64,000 nucleotides of DNA, taken from NCBI RefSeq assembly GCF_002871935.1, contig NZ_PNHQ01000004.1:50510-114509 (forward strand), in the 5' to 3' direction. The position numbers and the translations under genes were made by a program. This document shows, piece after piece, positions 47,800 through 55,529 of this stretch; the first letter of the stretch is position 1; each line of letters opens with the position of its first letter. The stretch is from Aerococcus viridans. Its GTDB lineage: Bacteria; Bacillota; Bacilli; Lactobacillales; Aerococcaceae. Under the pieces are notes generated by a model. The model was given only the letters and a program-made list of their open reading frames with translations. It made no database searches and had not been told where the DNA came from.

Positions 47800-48307
47800 A
47801 AAGGGTGTGACACAAACCGATTAGAAATGAACCGTTGGAAGATGAAGGCAGTAGATGATACAGTCAGCTACAACTTCATCTGAAACGCAGTCATTTCTGG
47901 TTTGTGGAACCCGACTAAAGGATGTGAGGCAGGGCGTTCAGACAGGAGACGATGGAAGAAATAGATGTAGTGATGGCACATCACGCAATCTATTTCTGAA
48001 GCGGACACCTGCCTGCCCTGACGAGCTCAACTACAGGATGTGACAAATGTCGTTTAGACTCGTAACAATGGAAGCATTAGCCGGAGTGATTAAAAATCAC
48101 GTAGCCTAATCCTGAAGTGGCACGAGTCTGACATTTGGAGCTCAACTCCATAGGGTGTGACACAAACCGATTAGAAATGAACCATTGGAAGATGAAGGCA
48201 GTAGATGATACAGTCAGCTACAACTTCATCTGAAACGCAGTCATTTCTAGAGACTCGAACCCGACTATAAAGAGTATGGGTATGGTTTCCGATGTTAAGA
48301 AGTAATA

Positions 48308-48355
48308 AAATACCAGTTAACTGAAGTAAATCTTTCAGTTGACTGGTATTTTTAT
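48308..48355. terminator. Terminator after the tandem array
   Basis: ATACCAGTTAACTGAA pairs with TTCAGTTGACTGGTAT (one mismatch) around an 8-nt loop, with A- and T-runs. It can end both the array transcript and the leftward acetyltransferase gene. Confidence 0.88.
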
Positions 48356-48356
48356 C

Positions 48357-48923
48357 TTACTGTATCTCTTTAATCACTTTTGCAGGGACGCCACCTACAA
48401 CCGTATTGGCTGGGACATCTTTTGTGACAACCGCGCCTGCTGCAATAATCGCACCATCTCCGACTGTTGTACCGGCTAAAATAGTAGCATTAGACCCAAT
48501 CCACACATTTTTACCAAGGGTAATTTTTCCGGGAATCATTGAACCACGGTCACTCGGGTCTTCTGCATGATTTAAGGTGGCCATCACCACATTATGACCG
48601 ATTAAAGCACCGTCCCCGACTTCAATACCTCCCTGGTCTTGGAACTTGCATCCGGCGTTGATAAAGACATTTTTGCCAATATGAATATTCTTACCAAAGT
48701 CTGTATAAAATGGTGGAAATAGGGTAAAACTGTCATCAATTTCTTGACCGGTTAAATCTGACATGAGTTGCCGTAGCTTTGATGGCTCATGATACTGATT
48801 GTTGATTTGCATGGTTATCTTTAAAGCTTCCTGACTCATCTGGTGCATCACTAGATGGGCTGGAGAATCCGCTTCAATGCGGTTGCCCTTCTTCACTTCT
48901 GCTAAATAAGTTTCTAAATCCAT
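48357..48923 (-). CDS. Sugar O-acetyltransferase (left-handed beta-helix)
   Basis: This 188-residue hexapeptide-repeat acetyltransferase of the maltose/galactoside type has a helical cap (about 1-60), then [43 protein letters not shown]. The catalytic His lies in [13 protein letters not shown], and [47 protein letters not shown] follows. It transfers acetyl from acetyl-CoA to a sugar acceptor. It is divergent from a broken LysR gene. Confidence 0.88.
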   Translation of the reverse strand: MDLETYLAEVKKGNRIEADSPAHLVMHQMSQEALKITMQINNQYHEPSKLRQLMSDLTGQEIDDSFTLFPPFYTDFGKNIHIGKNVFINAGCKFQDQGGIEVGDGALIGHNVVMATLNHAEDPSDRGSMIPGKITLGKNVWIGSNATILAGTTVGDGAIIAAGAVVTKDVPANTVVGGVPAKVIKEIQ

Positions 48924-49055
48924 GACGGTTCGCTCCTTTATCTACTTCTTCATTGCTTATTTCTAGTATTGGCGCTAAATTTTTATATAACAAATAGTTA
49001 TATTTTATGTGCTGTTATAACAAAAAGTTATAGCGATGCTTTAGGAGGATTTAGA

Positions 49056-49412
49056 ATGGAGATACCTACTTTACGTTATTTTATAGCTATTGCCAAAGCT
49101 GAGAACTATACTACGGCAGCTGAAATACGAAAGCCAGATGATGTTATCGTTGGCAGTGTCTATATTGGTGGTGGTGAGTCAGCGAGTTTGCGACTGATTG
49201 CTCAAGTAGTGAAAGATGTCCAAGCAAAATATCCTGATATACAATTTCATTGTTATAGTGGGATTGCGGAAGATATTAAGGAGCGACTTGATGAAACAAA
49301 GAAACTAGTAGCCTTATATAATTATACAGGGCAACCCCTAAAGATGCTGGCACAACCAATTCTGGTGGCAAGTGACCTCACATCTTCGTTTGCACTTAGA
49401 TCGTTAAAATAG
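49056..49412 (+). pseudogene. Internally deleted LysR-family regulator
   Basis: AGGAGG and ATG at 49056 begin IPTLRYFIAIAKAENYTTAAE, the first half of a LysR helix-turn-helix. The sequence then jumps to a sensor-domain stretch (VIVGSVYIGGGESASLRLIAQVVKDVQAKYPDIQFHCYSG). The recognition helix and linker are missing, and the frame ends after SFALRSLK, well short of the usual ~300 residues. It diverges from the acetyltransferase, its probable former target. Confidence 0.8.
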
Positions 49413-49482
49413 TGAAATCAGTGTACCTAAAAAAAAGCACTCTTCTATCAAGGGAGTACTTCTTGCATTCATCATTGCTTAT

Positions 49483-50151
49483 TTACCAAATATCCCATGG
49501 ATAAGTTGTTGGTAGTGGTGACTCGACAGTAAGTATGGTCTTTTTAACCGGGTGTTCTAAAGTAAGGCTTTGTGCCCACAAGGCAATCTGCTGACCGACT
49601 TGACTATATTGTTGACCATACTTTTGATCGCCCCAGATAGGTGTTCCCATACCTGCCAACTGCACACGAATTTGGTGGGGACGACCGGTCTGTAATTGCA
49701 CGCTAACCAGACTGAGACCATCCTTTGATGCAATGACAGTATAATCAAGAACAGCCTTTTTGGCTTCTTTGTGATTCTTTGAAACAATGGATACCATATT
49801 CTTCTGGCGATTCTTATATAGATAATCTACCAACCGATTACTAGATTGCTTAGGTCTACCATGAACCACTGCATAATAAGTTCGGTCCATAGCATTACGC
49901 CGAATTTGATCAGATAATCTTGACGCTGCTTTTGAAGTTTTGGCGAATACTATCGCACCGCCAACCGGCCGGTCTAAACGATGTACTAAACCTAAGTAGA
50001 CATTGCCGGGTTTTTGATAGCGATATTTAATATCCTCTTTCAGATAGGTTAATAAATCCTTATCTCCACTATTGTCTCCTTGAACGGGTATATTTACTGG
50101 TTTTTGAACTACCAATAAATGATTGTCTTCATATAGTATTGGTACATCCAT
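49483..50151 (-). CDS. RluA family pseudouridine synthase
   Basis: This 222-residue RluA-type enzyme has ILYEDNHLLVVQKPVNIPVQGD, the catalytic-Asp motif GLVHRLDRPVGGAIVFAKT, RTYYAVVHGRP, and the C-terminal LQTGRPHQIRVQLAGMGTPIWGDQKYG. It lacks an S4 domain. It isomerises uridine to pseudouridine in rRNA or tRNA; the target site is not determined. The ATG at 50151 follows AAGGAG at 7-8 nt; the frame open to 50202 has no site. Confidence 0.9.
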   Translation of the reverse strand: MDVPILYEDNHLLVVQKPVNIPVQGDNSGDKDLLTYLKEDIKYRYQKPGNVYLGLVHRLDRPVGGAIVFAKTSKAASRLSDQIRRNAMDRTYYAVVHGRPKQSSNRLVDYLYKNRQKNMVSIVSKNHKEAKKAVLDYTVIASKDGLSLVSVQLQTGRPHQIRVQLAGMGTPIWGDQKYGQQYSQVGQQIALWAQSLTLEHPVKKTILTVESPLPTTYPWDIW

Positions 50152-50677
50152 TGACTCTACTCCTTTTTGAACTAATGATCCTACCATAGCATATCTAACC
50201 AACTTCTTCTATTTAAACAGGTTTTTCATGTATAAAAAAGGGGCATTTGATACATTAAAAATGGTAAAAGGTCATATTGATAGTATTTAGATTGACAAAT
50301 ATCAAGTACATATCCTTCATCAACCGTTAGCCATCGACAAGCGTCTTTTAGCCAGCATCAAACTTACTAGGTATTTCAATCACTATTATAGCATGACGTT
50401 TTGAATGAATACCTCTTTTGACGTTAGATGACATTCTTCTTAACATCGTTAAACATTTAAATAGATAATGAATAATCAATTATATTTCATCATTTAGTTT
50501 CAATTTCGACTGGTCATTGCTTTTTATGTGCGAATAAAAATGATAGCGTTTTATCCACCTTTCTTTATTTGTTTTCAAATGATAATATAAAGATTGGATT
50601 AAAATTTTCATATTATCTAATAAAAATTTCATTTAAATAAAAATTTTTATTTTGATAGGGTTAGGGAGGAAATTTAT
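50152..50677. other. Intergenic region upstream of the ECF S component
   Basis: No gene was found in 526 bases. I looked for TPP, FMN, cobalamin and folate riboswitch cores and saw none. The right part is very AT-rich, with repeated AAAATTTT-type tracts (about 50600-50655) near the start of the S component. Confidence 0.5.
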
Positions 50678-51160
50678 ATGAAAAAACAATATGCATTTTA
50701 TGCTGTGACGGCGGCATTAGTTGTAGCCATCTCTTTATTTATCATTATTCCTGTTCCTGCATCAAATGGATTCTTCACGTTTGCTGATGTAGGTATCGTC
50801 ACAGCTTCATTGGTTTTTGGGCCAATAGGCGGCTTGGTCGTCGGTGCTATGAGTGGTGGTTTAATTGACTTACTCTCAGGTTATGCACAGTGGATAATCT
50901 TTTCAGCAGTTATCCATGGTGCCCAAGGGTATATTGCTGGTTTAGCCATAGATAAAGGCCGTAAAGAAAAAGTATTATACTTAGTTTTATCCGCAGTTGT
51001 GATGATTGTCGGTTATGCGATTGCTAGCTGGATCTTATATGGTACGGCTGCTGCAGCGATTGCAGGCTTGTTCACTAACATTCTACAATCTGGTGTAGGG
51101 GCCTTAATCGCTATTCCAATCAGTATCAGGTTAAGACCAGTCATCCAAAGATATTTATAA
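50678..51160 (+). CDS. ECF transporter S component
   Basis: This 160-residue membrane protein has five to six hydrophobic helices in the compact ECF S-component pattern: YAFYAVTAALVVAISLFIIIP, then FTFADVGIVTASLVFGPIGGLVVGAMSGGLIDLLSG, HGAQGYIAGLAID and AIAGLFTNILQSGVGALIAIPI. The small-residue helix 1 is the usual interface with EcfT. It should bind a vitamin or vitamin precursor and work with an ECF module encoded elsewhere. No riboswitch was recognised upstream, so the ligand is unknown. AGGGAGG precedes the ATG. Confidence 0.85.
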   Translation: MKKQYAFYAVTAALVVAISLFIIIPVPASNGFFTFADVGIVTASLVFGPIGGLVVGAMSGGLIDLLSGYAQWIIFSAVIHGAQGYIAGLAIDKGRKEKVLYLVLSAVVMIVGYAIASWILYGTAAAAIAGLFTNILQSGVGALIAIPISIRLRPVIQRYL

Positions 51161-51168
51161 GCTAAAGA

Positions 51169-51219
51169 AACAAATGACCAATGACACAATTGATGTATGC
51201 ATGGTCATTTGTTTTTGTT
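51169..51219 (+). terminator. Intrinsic terminator of the ECF S gene
   Basis: CAAATGACCA pairs with TGGTCATTTG around a long loop, followed by TTTTTG. Confidence 0.82.
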
Positions 51220-51300
51220 ATCTTGAATCATTCATATCATGCGACCGCATTTATGTTCTATGTTATGATGAAGTTAATCAAATGAATGGAGGTAAATAGA

Positions 51301-51681
51301 ATGAGCCAAGTACTTGTTGAAATTTGTTTACGTGTGAGAGATATTGATGCAACATTAGATTTTTACACGAACCTATTTGATTTTGAGGTAGCAAGTCGTA
51401 GAGAATTTCCTGAAAATAAATTTGATTTAATTTACTTAAATTCTCCAGGATCTGCTGTTCAAATCGAATTAACATACAACTATGATGCAGAGCCATATAC
51501 TATTGGAGACGGCTTTAGTCATTTAGGTGTAACGGTTGATGATTTAGAAGCTATGCATGAAACTTGTAAAGCTTCTGCCTATGAAACTGGTGATTTAAAA
51601 GGCCTTTCTGGTGGTACACCATCATACTTCTTTGTGACTGACCCAGATGGTTATCGCATCGAAGTAAAACGTAAAAAATAA
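51301..51681 (+). CDS. VOC family protein (glyoxalase I-like)
   Basis: This 126-residue glyoxalase-fold protein reads CLRVRDIDATLDFYTNLFDFEVASRREFPENKFDLIYL, AVQIELTYNYD, FSHLGVTVDDLEAMHETCK and FVTDPDGYRIEVKRK. The metal ligands expected in lactoylglutathione lyases (His, Glu) have candidates in the HLGVTVDD and IEVKR strands. Its role could be methylglyoxal detoxification, but other VOC functions are possible. GGAGG lies 8 nt before the ATG at 51301; the upstream ATG at 51286 overlaps the ribosome site region. Confidence 0.82.
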   Translation: MSQVLVEICLRVRDIDATLDFYTNLFDFEVASRREFPENKFDLIYLNSPGSAVQIELTYNYDAEPYTIGDGFSHLGVTVDDLEAMHETCKASAYETGDLKGLSGGTPSYFFVTDPDGYRIEVKRKK

Positions 51682-51691
51682 ACTTATATAG

Positions 51692-51732
51692 CAAAAAGAG
51701 GCTGGGACAAAAATATACCAGCCTCTTTTCGC
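51692..51732. terminator. Intrinsic terminator after the VOC gene
   Basis: AAAAGAGGCTGG pairs with CCAGCCTCTTTT around a 12-nt loop, with flanking A and T. Confidence 0.88.
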
Positions 51733-51886
51733 TATATAAAAATGTTTATCATCGGTTTTCAAAAGTCAGCATTGTTTGATATTACCCAAAAGCAGAACAT
51801 AAATTCTAAACGACTTTTGTCTTACCTTTTTTATGCATCTTTCGTCCATATGTTATATACCTTATATACAAACATACCGAAACAAT

Positions 51887-52534
51887 TTATAAACTAATCG
51901 CTTCATCTTGTAATTTCTTATAGCGACGCCAATTAATAAATGAGCCCAATAAGAATGAAGCAACTAAGACCACAAGTAGCCAACCAGAAAAAATTCTCAT
52001 TAGGGCAAATGGGGTTTCAAAGGCAAATGCACTCCAGAACTGAGCACCGCTCATTTGCCAAAGTCCCGGTGTTAAATAGGCTGATTTAAAAGTATGGAAG
52101 TTTAATAAATCCATTAATTCTAGATTTAATATAATTGGTAAAAAACAGATGAATAAGGTCACTAAGTACTTAGCATATCTTAGGTATAACTGTGCTTTGG
52201 AGTCTTCATCAGAATATAGGTTGGTATCTCCACTTGGATTGTCCTGTCTAAAATAATGCAAACCATTCCAACGATTACCATAAATATGGTACCAATCACC
52301 ATCTTCATATAAAGATAAATAGTTTTCATATGCTGATTTGTTCTTGAATTCACGAAAATCAAGCCGGGTAATTGGGACGAAGTCAGTTTCAGCTTCACGA
52401 AAACGATACAATATGGAACCGATAGGTATGCTAGCTAGATATAAATGTTTATCTCGTTGTGCGTTTATCCATGCTTCTTCTTTATCAATATCTGCAAATA
52501 AGAATAACTTAAACTTATATGTTGATTTAGACAT
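51887..52534 (-). CDS. DUF2812 domain membrane protein
   Basis: This 215-residue protein has an N-terminal soluble DUF2812 region (KFKLFLFADIDKEEAWINAQRDKHLYLAS, FVPITRLDFREFKNKSAYENYLSLYEDGDWYHIYGNRWNGLHYF). Two transmembrane segments follow (about 122-142 and 180-202) with a basic C-terminus. Genes of this family usually follow a PadR regulator, as here (15-bp gap). It probably responds to envelope stress or a drug, but no biochemical role is established. Confidence 0.87.
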   Translation of the reverse strand: MSKSTYKFKLFLFADIDKEEAWINAQRDKHLYLASIPIGSILYRFREAETDFVPITRLDFREFKNKSAYENYLSLYEDGDWYHIYGNRWNGLHYFRQDNPSGDTNLYSDEDSKAQLYLRYAKYLVTLFICFLPIILNLELMDLLNFHTFKSAYLTPGLWQMSGAQFWSAFAFETPFALMRIFSGWLLVVLVASFLLGSFINWRRYKKLQDEAISL

Positions 52535-52549
52535 AGTACCCCTTCTCTC

Positions 52550-52867
52550 TTAATTAAACAATCGATTGCCTAACGCAGTTAAATTTGATAATCTATCAAT
52601 TTCTGCATCAAGTACTTCTTTGCCTTTTTCTGTAATTTGATAAACTTTCCGCCGTTTATTTTCGCTAGCTACTTCTTCAATCCAAGCCTGCTTATAAAGA
52701 TTATCTAATGCACCGTACATTGTACCGGCTGCAATTTTGACATGATTGTCACTTAGTTCCGCCACATTTTTGATAATGGCATAGCCATGGCGTGGTTCTA
52801 GTAAACTCAATAAAATTAAATAAGTTGTTTCTGTGAGTGGTAAAGCACTATTACGCATGATGATCAT
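52550..52867 (-). CDS. PadR family transcriptional regulator
   Basis: This 105-residue PadR-like winged-helix protein reads LPLTETTYLILLSLLEPRHGYAIIKNVAELSDNHVKIAAGTMYGALDNLYKQAWIEEVASENKRRKVYQITEKGKEVL. It should repress its own operon with the DUF2812 gene. Two matching inverted repeats immediately upstream (52881-52927) are the probable operators. Confidence 0.9.
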   Translation of the reverse strand: MIIMRNSALPLTETTYLILLSLLEPRHGYAIIKNVAELSDNHVKIAAGTMYGALDNLYKQAWIEEVASENKRRKVYQITEKGKEVLDAEIDRLSNLTALGNRLFN

Positions 52868-52880
52868 CCCTTATTCTTTA

Positions 52881-52927
52881 TATACAGTTCAACTGTATAG
52901 TTAGATTATATACAGTCGGACTGTATA
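52881..52927. promoter_or_regulatory. Two PadR-type operator palindromes
   Basis: TATACAGTTCAACTGTATA (52881-52899) and TATACAGTCGGACTGTATA (52909-52927) share 8-bp arms TATACAGT/ACTGTATA with 3-nt centres. Their centres are 28 bp apart. They lie 14 bp before the regulator's ATG. Confidence 0.82.
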
Positions 52928-53154
52928 TTGCAAGTTTTTTTAATTTACAATTTTCCCAAGCAAGAATAGCCAAGGAATCACAGTTAATATATTCTCTTAT
53001 CAGGAAAAATACTCAGTAAAAAAGAAGCTAGCTTATCGTTTACTAACTCCTTTTACAATTATTCAGTTATGATAGTAAAACTGTGATTTGAAATGGGGGA
53101 ACAGTTATCAGCTACTAAACGCACAACTACCTATTTTACCTTAGCAATGAAACT

Positions 53155-53182
53155 AGGATGTCTGAACGCCCTGTCTCACATC
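53155..53182 (-). repeat. Remnant of array module 2, directly after trpA
   Basis: The minus strand reads GGATGTGAGACAGGGCG followed by TTCAGACA, nearly identical to the start of module 2 at 47569. It begins at the trpA stop codon, then diverges into a hairpin-closing ACATCCT. Confidence 0.7.
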
Positions 53183-53478
53183 CTATCTTAAAGCACCTTG
53201 CATCTCATGAACATAGTCGTAAATGTAAGTTTTTGCTTCTTCACCGTGGGCTTCAACTAAACGCACAAACCCGCTCCCTACAATGACGCCATCTGCTTTA
53301 GTGGCAATATCTTTAACCTGACTCGGTCGGTTGATGCCAAAGCCAACTGCTACTGGAATATCTGAAACTGCCCGAATTTCAGCAACCATAGCTGATATAT
53401 CCGTTGTGATATTCGAACGGACACCAGTCACCCCCATAGACGATACTAAGTAAATAAACCCCTCTGCCTCTTTGGCAA
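53183..53478 (-). pseudogene. trpA: C-terminal fragment of tryptophan synthase alpha subunit
   Basis: The leftward frame from the inverted repeat reads LAKEAEGFIYLVSSMGVTGVRSNI, then IPVAVGFGINRPSQVKDIATKADGVIVGSGFVRLVE, ending about 98 residues later. This is the phosphate-binding C-terminal third of TrpA (full length about 260). The rest is missing and no other trp genes are present in the window. The break coincides with the perfect inverted repeat at 53479. Confidence 0.88.
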
Positions 53479-53532
53479 GGTAGCGACCCCCAAAAGTTAG
53501 TTTTATAGCTCTAACTTTTGGGGGTCGCTACC
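53479..53532. mobile_element. Head-to-head pair of IS-like terminal repeats
   Basis: Arms 53479-53500 and 53511-53532 are perfect 22-bp complements (start GGTAGCGACCCCC, end AAAAGTTAG) separated by 10 bp. The GACCCC..AAAAGTTAG pattern resembles the ends of IS3-family elements. They mark the exact break in trpA. A deleted IS, leaving only its two ends, is the simplest explanation. Confidence 0.6.
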
Positions 53533-53561
53533 AAATGGCAACTAGTAGGGTCTCTTTTTTA

Positions 53562-53876
53562 CTACCGTATTGCTTTATAGTCCACATCTGTATAGGAAAA
53601 ATTAGTAATCAAATTGACTAATTGGTCATATGTTTCACGGCTTATTGCCTCTTTAAATCCATCATAATCATTGACATGGACTTTTCCTATACAACACACG
53701 CAAACTCTAGCAATATGGTCCCCAGAACATGGCTCATCACGACAGATCACAGCAATATGATCATGTTCCTTAGGATCTCCTGTCTTACTTTTGCGAAAAC
53801 GAAAATACGGCATAAAACCTAGGGTGCTAATCCCACCTACAAATTCACTAAAATTTACGCACTCATCATTAAACAT
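53562..53876 (-). CDS. Hypothetical Cys-rich protein, 104 residues
   Basis: I do not recognise a family. The ATG at 53876 has AGGAG 8 nt upstream, so translation is credible. The protein has a cluster of cysteines and histidines (DPKEHDHIAVICRDEPCSGDHIARVCVCCIGKVHVND) that could bind a metal or form a small iron/zinc site. It has no signal peptide or membrane segment. It follows a terminator hairpin at 53905, so it may have its own promoter. Confidence 0.55.
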   Translation of the reverse strand: MFNDECVNFSEFVGGISTLGFMPYFRFRKSKTGDPKEHDHIAVICRDEPCSGDHIARVCVCCIGKVHVNDYDGFKEAISRETYDQLVNLITNFSYTDVDYKAIR

Positions 53877-54114
53877 CCGACACACTCCTAGTTATTTTAT
53901 TCAATAAAAAAAGCACAACGCGACTCGTCGTGCCCATAACTTGGTTAGACTCATCTATCTCTTTCGAGTTGGAATTAGCACCTTGCCAAAAGTAGGTTGC
54001 TGAAGCTTCATAGGGCCAAATCCCTCCACTTGCTCTGAATAAGTTGTGTTCTTTAATTGTATTCCTACTATACCAAATGTATTGATAGATTTCAAAACTA
54101 TTATCATCAAACAA
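53869..54114 (-). other. Weak open frame with no ribosome site, probable remnant
   Basis: This 81-codon frame starts at a TTG after the metallopeptidase stop and reads EIYQYIWYSRNTIKEHNLFRASGGIWPYEAS. A terminator lies inside its end, it overlaps the next gene's start, and no family was recognised. It is listed because the sequence between 53880 and 54129 otherwise holds nothing. Confidence 0.25.
53905..53934 (-). terminator. Intrinsic terminator downstream of the metallopeptidase gene
   Basis: On the minus strand GCACGAC pairs with GTTGTGC (one G-T) around a 7-nt loop, followed by TTTTTTT. Confidence 0.75.
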
Positions 54115-54129
54115 ATTTTGTAACTCACT

Positions 54130-55167
54130 TTATAGGCTACTATAGTCTATATTGTACGTATCCCATTGTGACAAGTCGCCTGCTTCTAACCCTTTCTTAA
54201 ACCAGCTTTGCCGTTGCTCAGCAGTACCGTGGGTAAAAGAGTCGGGCATCGTATAGCCATAGGCCTTTTCTTGCAAGACGTCATCACCAATGTGATAAGC
54301 TGCGTTTAATCCTTCTTCAAGATCTCCTGCTTCCATCCAATCATTCTCAACGACGTTATGCGCCCATACACCAGCAAGATAGTCCGCTTGTAATTCCATC
54401 CGTACGGTCCATTGATTTTGTTCAGTTTCACCTACTTCAGACTGAATTTGTCTAACCTGATTGGAAATACCAAGTTGCTGTTGGACATGGTGACCTACTT
54501 CATGGGCGATTACATAGGCCATAGCAAAATCACCACCGCCTCCATAATTTTTAACAAGTTGATTATAGAACTCTAAGTCGATATAAATAGTTTCATCCGT
54601 TGGACAATAGAAAGGTCCAACTTCAGATGTATTATACCCACAAGATGAATTCACAGCATCCTCAAAGATGACCAACTCTGGAGCCTTATATGTATATCCA
54701 GCTTCAGAAAATGCTTGTGTCCAATATTCTTCGGTATCATAAAGGATAACAGAAACAAATTCAGCCAACTCATCTTCAGTAACTGTGTCACTATCTGTGG
54801 ATCCAGTCTCTGGTAAACTGACCTGATTATTAGGATTTGCTTGAATTTGCGTATTCGATTCCATCTGTCCCGGTAATTGGACATCTACCTGACTGGTTCG
54901 ATCGTTTGATTGATTATTGCTTGAACTAGACTGATTGCCACCTAATAAAGATGTTCCTCCAAATACAAAGAATAGAATCAACATTAAGATAATCGAACCG
55001 CAACCTAAGCTTCTACCTCCAGTTGATCTTCCACGCCCTCCTGGAAGTGGAATAGGTATTCTCCCTCCGGATCGCCCTTGCCCCAAACCACCTAATCCAC
55101 CACCTCTGGTGTTTTGACCACGCAAGTCTTTTACATTACCACTACGTTTGCGCCCTTGCCATTTCAT
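54130..55167 (-). CDS. Neutral zinc metallopeptidase, YpfJ family
   Basis: This 345-residue protein has a basic, Gly/Arg-rich N-terminus (about 1-52), a single transmembrane anchor (GCGSIILMLILFFVFGGTSLL) and a Ser/Asn/Gln-rich linker. A C-terminal zinc-protease-like domain follows, with MAYVIAHEVGHHVQQQLGI (HExxH) and LQADYLAGVWAH supplying the third ligand. The family is widespread (PF04228) but its substrate is unknown; the active domain would face outside. GGGGGTA precedes the ATG. The gene is followed by a terminator at 53905. Confidence 0.88.
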   Translation of the reverse strand: MKWQGRKRSGNVKDLRGQNTRGGGLGGLGQGRSGGRIPIPLPGGRGRSTGGRSLGCGSIILMLILFFVFGGTSLLGGNQSSSSNNQSNDRTSQVDVQLPGQMESNTQIQANPNNQVSLPETGSTDSDTVTEDELAEFVSVILYDTEEYWTQAFSEAGYTYKAPELVIFEDAVNSSCGYNTSEVGPFYCPTDETIYIDLEFYNQLVKNYGGGGDFAMAYVIAHEVGHHVQQQLGISNQVRQIQSEVGETEQNQWTVRMELQADYLAGVWAHNVVENDWMEAGDLEEGLNAAYHIGDDVLQEKAYGYTMPDSFTHGTAEQRQSWFKKGLEAGDLSQWDTYNIDYSSL

Positions 55168-55529
55168 GGAAATACCCCCTGACAGTTTTCTACATTATAT
55201 CATATATAATATAATGCAGAAAACTAAAGTAATGTAAACGATATTCATCATTAAATATAAGATAATCGTCTAACTCAATCGTTTTAACATGATATCTATA
55301 CGAATATTGATCCGCAGTTGGACGACTTGACGTTGGTAGCCGAAGTCACGTGCGTGCAGTACATGGCTTTTATCTGACCGGATGCAGTTCAAAACATATT
55401 GGTGGGCACACCATTCAGCAGTACCATTTTTTTGACGCTACAGTATATAGGTCTCATAACAAAAAAGGACTCCTAGATATTGACGTAAGGAGTCCTCTAA
55501 AATGGCAGAAGGAGAATATTCTTTATATA
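55168..55529. other. Intergenic region with a terminator
   Basis: No gene was found in 362 bases. Part (about 55310-55390) has higher GC and codes weakly for SHVLHARDFGYQRQ on the minus strand, perhaps a gene remnant. The terminator at 55461-55500 ends the leftward histidine kinase operon. Confidence 0.5.
55461..55500 (-). terminator. Intrinsic terminator of the two-component operon
   Basis: AGGACTCCT pairs with AGGAGTCCT around a 12-nt loop, followed on the minus strand by TTTTTTG. Confidence 0.85.

Larger units (their letters stand above)
47451..48284 (+). repeat. Tandem 350-bp repeat made of three diverged structured modules
   Basis: The sequence from 47451 recurs at 47801 and 48151 with a period of exactly 350 bp and near-identity (2.4 copies). 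The last copy breaks off after its first module, at about 48284. Each unit consists of three ~116-nt modules that differ in sequence but share start (GGrTGTGA), internal GGAAG and CTGAA(G) motifs, and end (CTCAACTA or CCCGACTA). The 62-codon open frames inside are identical between copies only because the DNA is repeated. A terminator follows at 48308. Confidence 0.9.

Noticed and set aside
47505..48043. Two identical 62-codon open frames (47505-47693 and 47855-48043)
   Set aside because: They are identical only because the DNA repeats. They have no ribosome site, cross module boundaries and contradict the conserved stem structure.
50152..50677. Vitamin riboswitch upstream of the ECF S component
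   Set aside because: No TPP, FMN, cobalamin or folate core motif was found on either strand.
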